From: Flavobacteriales bacterium
Lineage (GTDB): Bacteria; Bacteroidota; Bacteroidia; NS11-12g; UBA955
Direction: 5' to 3'
Assembly: GCA_947463095.1 (NCBI GenBank)
Contig: CANHRE010000013.1
Span: forward strand, 1-43,027
DNA: 43,027 nucleotides
Shown: one piece after another, positions 26,008-33,706 of the stretch
How the letters are laid out: each line of letters starts with the position of its first letter
Position numbering within the stretch: position 1 is the first letter of the stretch
Notes under the pieces: generated by a model
Seen by the model: only the letters and a program-made list of their open reading frames with translations
Databases searched by the model: none
Told to the model about the DNA's origin: nothing
Program-made: the position numbers and the translations under genes

Positions 26008-26040
26008 AGAAAGCCCTCCGGGTGGAGGGCTTTCTTATTT
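26003..26040 (-). terminator. strong intrinsic terminator of the giant PKD/CTD protein gene
   Basis: A perfect 17-bp inverted repeat (arms 26003-26019 and 26024-26040) with a 4-base loop. It has a G+C-rich upper stem (AGCCCTCC/GGAGGGCT) and an A/T-rich base that supplies the U-tract in either direction. It lies 16 bp after the stop codon at 26057 and 7 bp before the mnmE start. Confidence 0.9.
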
Positions 26041-26056
26041 CAATGCGGTGGTTCAA

Positions 26057-29000
26057 TTAACGAATCAGCGTGATGACACCACTCACTTCTTTTTCTTTTT
26101 CCTGGTTCTTGAACCGGTACTTCAGAACGTAGTAGTAAGTGCCTTCAGGAGCTTCTGCGCCGGTGTTGTTCACACGTCCGTTCCAGTCAATCTTATGATC
26201 TTCTGAGGCGAACATGCGCTGACCCCAACGGTTGAAGATTTTCAGGTCATACATTTCGTGACCTTTGATTGGAATATCGAACACATCGTTCACACCGTCC
26301 TTGGTTTTGTTCGGGGTGAACACGTTCGGAATCTCAATCTTGGAGAAGAAGGTGTTGCACACCAACTTACATACGGTGTCTTTACAGCCGTTGTCGTTCT
26401 CCACAATCAGACACACATACCAGCAGCCAACACTATCGTATTGATTACATACAATCTGGTCGGGTTTGTTGTTGTTCTCAAGGAACATGCCGCCGGTCTG
26501 GGTGATGTCGCTGTCGTGGTAGAAGCCCCAGCGGTACTTGGTAGCATCAACAGACGGAGTGCGGTCGAAGCAGAAGGTAGGAATATTGCTGCTGTCGATG
26601 GTGAAGTCAGCACTTACACCGAGCACAGTAAACTGCAGGGTATCATCTGGCTTGGAGCACCATGGGAAGGGCGACGTAGGCCTGAAGTTGGGCTTCAGAA
26701 TGGCGTAGTAGTCACCTTTAGTGCTGAAGCTTCTGCGCAGGGTGTCGTTACCGGTGGTGATGGTATCCGTTTGATTGGTATTGCGGTTTACGAATGTCCA
26801 TAGATAGCTGTTGTAGATGGTATCGCTCTTATCAATGAAGGTGTTGAGTTCACCGATACAAATGGTCTGTTTTTCCACTTCACCGATTACATCTCTTCTG
26901 GCCAGTACTTCCACAATCATAACGGGCTGACCGCCTTCGGTAGTATCAGGATAGGTAGCTGGGCAGTATCTGCGGATGGAAGGAGGCACCACCAAACTGT
27001 CAAACTGATCGAGGAATACGTAGTAAATACCGGGCTTGCTGTATTTGTGGGTTACATCTACTGGAGTGGTGGTAGTAAATACCGCACCATCGCCAAAGCG
27101 CCACAACCAGTTTGCGTTGGCAGATGGGTTCACGCTGATGTTGCGGAACTTCACGCTGTCGTTTACGCAGATGCGGTTGCTGGTGCTGAATTCAAATACG
27201 GGAATCGGTCCTGGAATCTTGATTTTCAGTTCGAAGCTGTCTTCGCAGCCCAGTTCTGTTTTCACCTTCATGCGCACAGTGAATTCACCGTTGCGGGTAT
27301 AGTCGTGGGCCACACGGCTGGGATATCCGCCGCTGAACACACTGTACTTGTTGTTGCGTTTGCCATCACCCCAGTCAATAAACCATTCAACAATGCGGTC
27401 GCAGGAGCGTCCAAGACGCATCTTGCAGGGGTCGAATACTTTGCTGCTGTCGAAGAGTTCCACGATGCCTTTGCAGGAAGGAACACTCAGATTCAGGCTG
27501 AAATTGGCTTCAACACCGGTTACATAAATGGCCTGGCTGAGGGTATCGCGACAACCAGTTGAGTCGCCAGTGGTTACGCGGCTGGTGAACAGACCGTAGT
27601 CTTTGTAGTACTTGCTGCTGGTAGCACCGCCACCCATTTGAATGCTGGGGTTACCAACGCCTGTTGCACCGTAAGGGAAGTTGCCGAATATGGTGTTGCT
27701 GTTACTCTTGTCGTCGTCTTCTTTAGCCCAGTCCCAGCGTGTGATGCGTTCGCGGTTTGGAACATTGTTCACAATGTCTGCCTGACGTTTGGCATCGCGC
27801 CAGTAGTCAATAGGGTTGAGCAGGCCTTCAAATTCAGGGATGAGCGAGAAGTAACGGAAGGTAGGTTCAGCGGTGAGGGTCTTGGTTCCCGCGCAAAGAA
27901 TGGTATCGCTGTAAGAAACCTTATTGTAGAAGCCTACAACTACGCGCTTGGAAGAGCGCTCGAAACAACCGTTGTTGCTGCGCTGCAGCAGTTCAAGGAT
28001 GTAGTAACCATTATGTTCAGGAACAAACTGCACCGAGTTGGCAAAGGTTTTACCACCGCCAAAGTGGGTATCCATTGGACGGATGCTGGTGTCGCGGTAG
28101 TTCAGAATCTGCATAGATGATTTGTCCGGTACTACATAATAGCGCACCAGGCCACCGAAGCCGGCGGTATCAATACAACCGCGGGAACCTGTTGCTGGCT
28201 GCCCAAGGGTACCCTTGTTGTTCCAGATCATCTTGGCAAGCTGTGTCGGAGTCAGATCATAGATGTCGAAGCCGAGCCTGTCAACAGCGCGCTTGAACAG
28301 ATCCCAGGCCTTGGTAATGTCGGCAGCGGTATCCCACTTGCTGATTACGGAAGTAAGGGTGGTGTCGCGCCATAAGGTAACAGGAATACCACTGGCCGGG
28401 GTTTTCTGGTAATAGCGAATCAAGTAGTTGGCCAGCTTTTTCTTGTTGCTGCCGGGCAGATATACATAGCGCTTGTATTCCTCAGTGAGGTTCAGGCGAT
28501 AGTATTGATCGTAGTTGCGTCCTGCGTTACCGGTGTACAGAGAGTAAGTCTGGTCGGCCAGGTCATCGGTCTTGGTTTTGTTGCCGCCGATGGTGCGAAC
28601 GATGATGGTATCGTTTTTACAGATTTTCAGAGGATTCTTGTTCGGGTACAACACGTCAAAGCGGGGGTCCAGCAGCGGGAAGCATAGGAACTTATTGTAC
28701 CAAACGGTATCCACACACTCGGGCTTTTGACGTGGGGCAGGACCAGGTTTGAAGCCGTTGCCAATAACCAGACCTACAGTTACGCAACCGGATGGGTCTG
28801 CAATCATGGAAGCAGTGTAATAGGTAGAGAATCTATTCGGATATGATCCACCCATCTGGTAGCCGGGGTGTGGCATTCCGGGAGGCCTGTTGCCCTGTGG
28901 GATGCCACCGGTTCCTACCCAGTTGTTGCGGCCGCTGGCAGAATCCAGGTTGATCATAAAGAAGCCCGGAGTACAACCCGGCTTGGTGTCTTCAATTTCG

Positions 29001-30829
29001 AAAGTCACACCATACATGGGGTTCAGTGATCCCAAACATTCAATGGTGTTGGCAGATTTCTTCAAACGCCTGGCTGAAGGAGGCATGATGGCAATCTGCT
29101 GCGTGTTTTCGCTGGTACACTTTAAGGGGTGGGCTGTATCCTGGTGGAAGAGTCTTACCGTGAAGCAGCGTGGTACCGTGCGGTAAAAAATCTTGCGGTA
29201 TTCTGCTGAATCAGCGGGCGTCCAGAAGATGTTCACCGTGGTACAGCGGCGATCAACATCCACAAACAGCGACTTACGCATGGGGCGGTTCTGCTTGATG
29301 AAGGTATCGCGCAGGATGGTTTCCCATGGAGTGTAAAAGTGCTGGGGGAGTGAGTCGCGGCTCCAGCGGCAGTTCTTGCCTACATTTTTACCGGCTTTGG
29401 TATCAGTAGTGCATCTTGGCGCATAATCGTCACCAAAATCCCATAGGCGAACAACATTGTCGCGGTTCCGCACCTGTGGGCTAGCTTTTACGGAAGTTTG
29501 TCCGTTGGGCTTGGGTGAGAAGTTATGTCCCAGACCCCAACCTTTTATGTAGAAGGTGGAGTCGTCATTGACCATGTTCCTGTCGTTGTGATAGAAAGTG
29601 GAGTTGTTCGGGAAATGAACCGTATCACGAGAGATACACTGGTATTTTTCTTCTTCCTTGATCCTGCCGAAAGGAATTTCAATGGTGGATGAAGGTCCGA
29701 GGATCAGGATGGTATCAAAAGAGGTGCGGGGACCACAAACAGGGTGGTTAAAAGTAAGGCGGATACGATACGGGCCGAGACCGGTGAAGTTGTGCTCGGG
29801 AGTCCATGTTTTGTCATCGGTATTGCGGGGGCCTGATGGTGGATCTCCGAAGTTCCACAGGAAGCCCGTTGCGCCATTTGGTGCTCCGCCTTTCACACCG
29901 AAGGTGATTTTCGGATCGGTGATACAGGTAGAATCTCTGTCGGCAATGATGGTAGCGCGGGCTTCAAAAACCTGCGCGGCTGCCGAGAAGGTAAAGGTTT
30001 CTTTACATCCGAATTTAGATTCAACAACCAGGGTGGTATTGTAGGTGCCTTCGCCTTTGAACCATTTGCAGAAGCGTGGGATACCCCAGTTGGTGCTGTC
30101 TTTGGTGCCATCGCCAAAGTTCCAGACGAACTTTTTGATGTCCTGTAATTGGATGTTGGAACGGTTGTCAAAACAGGCCTGTGCTGAATCGCACTTGATG
30201 GGCTTGGTGCTGGTGAAGCGGATACCCAGCTTCGCGCGCACGATGCCTACAGCCTTGAAGGTATCACGGCGGATACAGCCATTGGCGTCTTCCAGTTCCA
30301 CCGTCAGGTCAACCACGCCACCGCGGTCGTCTTTGAAGTCGAAGCAGAAGGTGCGCGGAGGCTGTGTGGTGTATTTGTGCACCAGCAGCTGACCGTCGCT
30401 CACCACAATGCGCATCTCTTTCAAGGTACTGCCGGGAACAGCTTTACTGCTGTCCACAAAGCAGAACTGATTGCCTTCGAAGCACTGTGTCTTCTGGTTT
30501 ACCAGCTTGAGGTTGATGGTGGGCCTTGGTTTGATTTGAAGGCTGAGGGAAGACTGGCAGGGATTGCCGCCGATGGTGGTCTGGTACTTCACCGTGTAGG
30601 TACCCGGTGAGTTGAACACGAATGTGGTGATTTGCTGGCTGCTGGTTCCCTGACCGCCGAAATCCCAGCTATGGGATGTTCCGGCTGGGCTTCCGAAGAA
30701 GCGGATGGGGTTTCCTTCACACAGCGCACCGTCATAAGTGAACTGACACTGTGCCGATGCCGTCCGAGGAGCAGCAATGGCCAGGGCAGTACCAAACAAC
30801 AATACAAGTGTTTTGATATACCTGTTCAT
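26057..30829 (-). CDS. giant PKD-repeat surface protein with gliding-motility/T9SS type B C-terminal domain
   Basis: A 1590-residue exported protein. Residues 1-27 are a signal peptide (YIKTLVLLFGTALAIAA, then SAQ). PKD-type motifs occur near residues 54 (SWDFGG), 235 (VWNFGDG), 324 (LWNFGD), 462 (LWDFGD), 1152 (DWGDGK), 1242 (LWRFGDG) and possibly 1342 (LWTF). A central stretch of about 600 residues (roughly 520-1110) has no domain I recognise. Residues 1498-1590 form the sorting domain: IPNVFTPN, DLKIFNRWGQR, WNGR and final SGVITLIR. Many paired Cys suggest extracytoplasmic disulfides. I chose the ATG at 30829 because it starts the signal peptide and follows a -7 element; extension to 30880 reads through that promoter. 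It lies downstream of the sigma/anti-sigma genes and is probably a T9SS surface adhesin. Confidence 0.92.
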   Translation of the reverse strand: MNRYIKTLVLLFGTALAIAAPRTASAQCQFTYDGALCEGNPIRFFGSPAGTSHSWDFGGQGTSSQQITTFVFNSPGTYTVKYQTTIGGNPCQSSLSLQIKPRPTINLKLVNQKTQCFEGNQFCFVDSSKAVPGSTLKEMRIVVSDGQLLVHKYTTQPPRTFCFDFKDDRGGVVDLTVELEDANGCIRRDTFKAVGIVRAKLGIRFTSTKPIKCDSAQACFDNRSNIQLQDIKKFVWNFGDGTKDSTNWGIPRFCKWFKGEGTYNTTLVVESKFGCKETFTFSAAAQVFEARATIIADRDSTCITDPKITFGVKGGAPNGATGFLWNFGDPPSGPRNTDDKTWTPEHNFTGLGPYRIRLTFNHPVCGPRTSFDTILILGPSSTIEIPFGRIKEEEKYQCISRDTVHFPNNSTFYHNDRNMVNDDSTFYIKGWGLGHNFSPKPNGQTSVKASPQVRNRDNVVRLWDFGDDYAPRCTTDTKAGKNVGKNCRWSRDSLPQHFYTPWETILRDTFIKQNRPMRKSLFVDVDRRCTTVNIFWTPADSAEYRKIFYRTVPRCFTVRLFHQDTAHPLKCTSENTQQIAIMPPSARRLKKSANTIECLGSLNPMYGVTFEIEDTKPGCTPGFFMINLDSASGRNNWVGTGGIPQGNRPPGMPHPGYQMGGSYPNRFSTYYTASMIADPSGCVTVGLVIGNGFKPGPAPRQKPECVDTVWYNKFLCFPLLDPRFDVLYPNKNPLKICKNDTIIVRTIGGNKTKTDDLADQTYSLYTGNAGRNYDQYYRLNLTEEYKRYVYLPGSNKKKLANYLIRYYQKTPASGIPVTLWRDTTLTSVISKWDTAADITKAWDLFKRAVDRLGFDIYDLTPTQLAKMIWNNKGTLGQPATGSRGCIDTAGFGGLVRYYVVPDKSSMQILNYRDTSIRPMDTHFGGGKTFANSVQFVPEHNGYYILELLQRSNNGCFERSSKRVVVGFYNKVSYSDTILCAGTKTLTAEPTFRYFSLIPEFEGLLNPIDYWRDAKRQADIVNNVPNRERITRWDWAKEDDDKSNSNTIFGNFPYGATGVGNPSIQMGGGATSSKYYKDYGLFTSRVTTGDSTGCRDTLSQAIYVTGVEANFSLNLSVPSCKGIVELFDSSKVFDPCKMRLGRSCDRIVEWFIDWGDGKRNNKYSVFSGGYPSRVAHDYTRNGEFTVRMKVKTELGCEDSFELKIKIPGPIPVFEFSTSNRICVNDSVKFRNISVNPSANANWLWRFGDGAVFTTTTPVDVTHKYSKPGIYYVFLDQFDSLVVPPSIRRYCPATYPDTTEGGQPVMIVEVLARRDVIGEVEKQTICIGELNTFIDKSDTIYNSYLWTFVNRNTNQTDTITTGNDTLRRSFSTKGDYYAILKPNFRPTSPFPWCSKPDDTLQFTVLGVSADFTIDSSNIPTFCFDRTPSVDATKYRWGFYHDSDITQTGGMFLENNNKPDQIVCNQYDSVGCWYVCLIVENDNGCKDTVCKLVCNTFFSKIEIPNVFTPNKTKDGVNDVFDIPIKGHEMYDLKIFNRWGQRMFASEDHKIDWNGRVNNTGAEAPEGTYYYVLKYRFKNQEKEKEVSGVITLIR

Positions 30830-30862
30830 AAATGTTGATGTGTTCTTCTTTGGTAGAAATTT

Positions 30863-30870
30863 CAAATATA
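30863..30870 (-). promoter_or_regulatory. candidate -7 element (TATATTTG) for the giant surface protein gene
   Basis: Minus-strand TATATTTG is an exact TAnnTTTG match 33 bases before the chosen ATG at 30829, in the 57-bp gap after the anti-sigma-like gene. No -33 TTG is seen at the standard distance. If real, the giant gene can be transcribed separately from the sigma operon, possibly by another sigma factor. Confidence 0.45.
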
Positions 30871-30886
30871 GTCGTTCCATACTTTT

Positions 30887-31927
30887 TTACTGATTAGATG
30901 CACCTTTTAACCACAACATGACGGTTTTTTCTTGTTCCTGATGGCCGTAAAACCGGTATCGAACCTTGGCGATGTACATTCCTTCCTGCGCTGCATTGCC
31001 GTTGATGCGTCCATCCCATCCCGTCTCCGGGTCTGTAGTTGAAAACAATCTTCTGCCGCTGCGGTCGAAAATGCTGAGCTGGAACTGTTCCGCTCCGCAG
31101 ATAAGAACCCGGTATGGATCGTTGATGCCGTCGGCATTGGGTGTGAATACGTTGGGAATGAGCAGGTTGTTCTCAAGGTCGCAGCCCTGCACGGCAATCT
31201 CCTGTAATCCTGTTTCCGTTTCACAGATTTTGTTTCCCTGATGTTTCAGGTTGATGGTCACCTTGTGCTGATTCAGCACTGTGTACAAGATGCGATGTCC
31301 TCTTCCGGCTTCGCGGCCATTAATGAACCAGACGGGCTCATAGTAGGAGGCAGGTGCATCATGGCATATCAGTTCCAAAACAGAAGGAGCAATTTCGGTA
31401 TAACCAAGCCTGGGTCGTGGTGCGTGTAAGCAGGGATTATCCGTCTTGCCACTGCCATTCCCCTCTGGTTTCGGCACTTCCCCCAATGCAGCCGGATTTT
31501 CCTGCGGCATGGTGCTTTGTGGCAAAACAGAAGGGGATACGCTGCCGTTTTCTGATTCCGGTCGTATTTCTCCTTGTGGTTCAGAAGTTGGTTTAGCCCC
31601 GTTTTTTCTCTCGGGCGCAACTGCCTGCCCGGAATTAGGTTGCGCGGCTTGCGGTGCATTCGAGCTCTGGCCTGTTTCTGTATTTTGAGGAAGTGAATCA
31701 GGCTGTGTGTTTTGCCGTGTATAGGCGCGATAGGCCAGGTAGGAAGATGTTCCGATGAGCAAAGTGGCTGCGCCCTTGATAATCAATCCCTTCAGGGAAG
31801 CGGCGGCACTGCCGGCAGCAGCCTGGGTGGCTATTTGTCCGGAAACAGCCTCCCAAACCCCATCGGGTGCAGGAACTTCCACATGTTCCAGGTGATTCCT
31901 GAACATATCGTCGAACTGCTTATCCAT
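30887..31927 (-). CDS. membrane-anchored anti-sigma-like protein with T9SS/gliding-type C-terminal domain
   Basis: A 346-residue protein. Residues 1-45 are cytoplasmic and look like the short N-terminal segment found in Bacteroidota proteins next to ECF sigma genes (FDDMFRNHLEHVEVPAPDGVWEAV in two pieces: FDDMFRNHLE and PAPDGVWEAV). Residues 46-67 form one transmembrane helix with no signal-peptidase site. Residues 70-165 are a Pro/Gln/Asn/Ser-rich linker. Residues 255-340 match the gliding-motility C-terminal domain (LLIPNVFTPNADGIND, QLSIFDRSGRRLF, GWDGRING, MYIAKVRYRF). The start ATG at 31927 overlaps the sigma gene by 8 bp. Sigma-factor control is inferred from position and topology. A sorting-type domain on an inner-membrane protein is unusual. 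Confidence 0.82.
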   Translation of the reverse strand: MDKQFDDMFRNHLEHVEVPAPDGVWEAVSGQIATQAAAGSAAASLKGLIIKGAATLLIGTSSYLAYRAYTRQNTQPDSLPQNTETGQSSNAPQAAQPNSGQAVAPERKNGAKPTSEPQGEIRPESENGSVSPSVLPQSTMPQENPAALGEVPKPEGNGSGKTDNPCLHAPRPRLGYTEIAPSVLELICHDAPASYYEPVWFINGREAGRGHRILYTVLNQHKVTINLKHQGNKICETETGLQEIAVQGCDLENNLLIPNVFTPNADGINDPYRVLICGAEQFQLSIFDRSGRRLFSTTDPETGWDGRINGNAAQEGMYIAKVRYRFYGHQEQEKTVMLWLKGASNQ

Positions 31928-32477
31928 TGCTGCTGCCCTCCATGGCCGCAATCATCCTCCGGAGCATATTGCGCGCCTTCAGTAACTGTGTCTTGCTTGT
32001 ATTTTCGCTGATGCTCAGCTGGTCGCCGATTTCCTTATGGGTGTACCCTTCAATGGCATACAAGTTGAACACGGTGCGGTATCCTCTGGGAAGCGACTGC
32101 ACGGCGCGCATCAGGTCCTGCATGCCAAGACGGGAAAAGGTTTGGTCATCAACACCAATATGGTAGGCCTCCTGCACATCGCTGAACCAGGGGTCAGATT
32201 TCTCCTTGCGGTACTGTTCAATGCACTGGTTCACCATGATGCGCTTCATCCAGCCTTCGAAAGAGCCTTCGTGGCGGAATTTGGCCAGCGACCGGAACAC
32301 GCGCACAAAACCTTCCTGCAGCATGTCTTTTGCTGTATCGCGGTTGTCGCAGTATCGGAGGCAAAGGGCGTACATCTTGGCTGAATGGTATTCGTATAGT
32401 TCTTTTTGTGCTCGTTGGTCCCCGTCCAGGCAGCGGCGGATGAGTTCGCGGTCCACATGTTCCTTTTCCGTACTCAT
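31920..32477 (-). CDS. RNA polymerase ECF-type sigma-70 family factor
   Basis: A 185-residue ECF (group 4) sigma factor. Region 2 is visible in AKMYALCLRYCDNRDTAKDM, then LQEGFVRVFRSLAKF and GWMKRIMVNQCIEQYRK. Region 4, the helix-turn-helix that reads the -35 element, is in LPRGYRTVFNLYAIEGYTHK and EIGDQLSISENTSKTQL. There is no region 1 or 3. The gene overlaps a membrane-anchored partner gene by 8 bp, the standard sigma/anti-sigma arrangement, and the giant T9SS-sorted protein gene follows; those genes are its plausible targets. The 111-bp upstream region contains a 12-bp direct repeat (32544-32573) that may be a regulatory site. Confidence 0.95.
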   Translation of the reverse strand: MSTEKEHVDRELIRRCLDGDQRAQKELYEYHSAKMYALCLRYCDNRDTAKDMLQEGFVRVFRSLAKFRHEGSFEGWMKRIMVNQCIEQYRKEKSDPWFSDVQEAYHIGVDDQTFSRLGMQDLMRAVQSLPRGYRTVFNLYAIEGYTHKEIGDQLSISENTSKTQLLKARNMLRRMIAAMEGSSNG

Positions 32478-32543
32478 GCAGCCATCCGGTGGTTGGAGTT
32501 GCTATTTAGTCGCAAACAGCTTTGTGTAGGTTGCCTGCAGATG

Positions 32544-32573
32544 GAACAAAACTGAAAAAATGAACAAAACTGA
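32544..32573. repeat. 12-bp direct repeat upstream of the sigma factor gene
   Basis: GAACAAAACTGA occurs at 32544-32555 and again at 32562-32573, exactly 18 bp apart, in the gap between holB and the sigma gene. On the minus strand it reads TCAGTTTTGTTC, with TTTTG resembling promoter -7 ends. It could be a binding site for the sigma factor itself (autoregulation) or for another regulator. Confidence 0.5.
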
Positions 32574-32588
32574 CAGAGAATCAAGGAC

Positions 32589-33692
32589 TTATTTTTTTCT
32601 GAGCTGATGGTGTACCTGCATGGATAGGTCCAACAGCAACACTTTGGAATTCGCATTACGCTCAATGTGGTAGATGCTGCTGTTCAACAGTTTATACAGT
32701 GCTTCGATGCTTTGGGCATTGAGCCGTGTAGACAGTTTGCTGATGAAGTTTTTTTCTGCTTCTCCCAGTCGGACACCCGTTTCCGTATAAGTATTTACCA
32801 GGCAATTGCGCAGCACGTACAGGCCATAGGTGAAGAAGGCCTTGAGTTCTTCCCTGCCATATCCTTGGTATTCCTGGGTCCAGTCGAGCAGCTTCAGTTT
32901 ATTTCCTTCAAAGCAGAGCAGGAACCATTCGCGGAATGGGTTCATCAGTTCGTGTTCGCTTGCCTGGCTCAGGTGCATGGCTTTCAGGTAGCTGCCGTCG
33001 CTGAGCATGGCAATCTGCCTGGCCTGGGTAGCCTCTAATTCCAGGCGCTGTTCCAGGGCCCCGGCAATGGCATCCGCGGCAATAGGGGGGATGCGCACCA
33101 TCTGGGTTCTTGACAGGATGGTGGGCAGTATCCGGTCGCTGTTCTCTGCCACGAGTAGAAACAGGGTTTTGTATGGCGGTTCCTCGATAATCTTCAGCAA
33201 TACGTTTCCTTCATTGCTCAGAAATTCCGGGAACCACATCAACAGCACCTTGTAGTCGCTTTCAAAGGGCTTCAGCGACAGGTTTCGGATGATGGCCCTG
33301 CATTCCTTGATGGGTATGTTTCCCTGCTTTTGCCCTTCCTGGATATAACCCAGCCACTCCTGGTAGCCCATGTAGGGGTTGTCGTGAAGCGCCTTGCGCC
33401 ATACCTCCAGAAATTCCCTTGCCTCTTCTGCCGGCGACAGGAATGGGAAGGAAAAGTGCAGGTCGGGATGAATGTATTTACTGTATTTGCTGCAGTTGTG
33501 GCAGCTTCCACAGGAGTCCAGCGGACTGCGGTTTTCGCAGGCTATATACTGCGCATAGGCCAGCGCCAGGGGAAGTCCGCCGCTGCCTTCCTTCCCAAGA
33601 AACAACTGGGCATGCGGTATCCTTCCCGACTGTACACTTTCGCGCAGCCTTTGCTTCAGGGCCTCCTGCCCGATAACGTCTGCAAACTGCAT
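32589..33692 (-). CDS. holB: DNA polymerase III delta' subunit
   Basis: A 367-residue clamp-loader subunit. It begins MQFADVIGQEALKQRLRESV, the usual delta'/gamma N terminus, with RIPHAQLFLG next. A zinc-binding set of Cys is seen in CENRSPLDSCGSCHNC. The P-loop position reads GKEGSGGLPLAL, lacking the usual GKT/S, and the SRC motif reads ILSRTQ, with Thr in place of Cys. Loss of ATP binding is known for delta', and the SRC Arg is kept as the arginine finger. I chose the ATG at 33692 because the family sequence starts there; the in-frame extension to 33749 overlaps lgt. It lies 11 bp after lgt. Confidence 0.92.
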   Translation of the reverse strand: MQFADVIGQEALKQRLRESVQSGRIPHAQLFLGKEGSGGLPLALAYAQYIACENRSPLDSCGSCHNCSKYSKYIHPDLHFSFPFLSPAEEAREFLEVWRKALHDNPYMGYQEWLGYIQEGQKQGNIPIKECRAIIRNLSLKPFESDYKVLLMWFPEFLSNEGNVLLKIIEEPPYKTLFLLVAENSDRILPTILSRTQMVRIPPIAADAIAGALEQRLELEATQARQIAMLSDGSYLKAMHLSQASEHELMNPFREWFLLCFEGNKLKLLDWTQEYQGYGREELKAFFTYGLYVLRNCLVNTYTETGVRLGEAEKNFISKLSTRLNAQSIEALYKLLNSSIYHIERNANSKVLLLDLSMQVHHQLRKK

Positions 33693-33698
33693 GGCCTG

Positions 33699-33706
33699 CG
33701 AAGTTA
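33699..33706 (-). promoter_or_regulatory. candidate -7 element (TAACTTCG) at the holB start
   Basis: Minus-strand TAACTTCG matches TAnnTTCG; its first three bases are the lgt stop codon TAA, and it ends 6 bases before the holB ATG. It resembles the near-leaderless elements at 4245 and 26000. It could give holB its own transcript or be chance. Confidence 0.3.

Noticed and set aside
30830-30880. Longer N terminus for the giant PKD protein
   Set aside because: It would place 17 residues before a complete signal peptide and would translate the TATATTTG promoter-like element.
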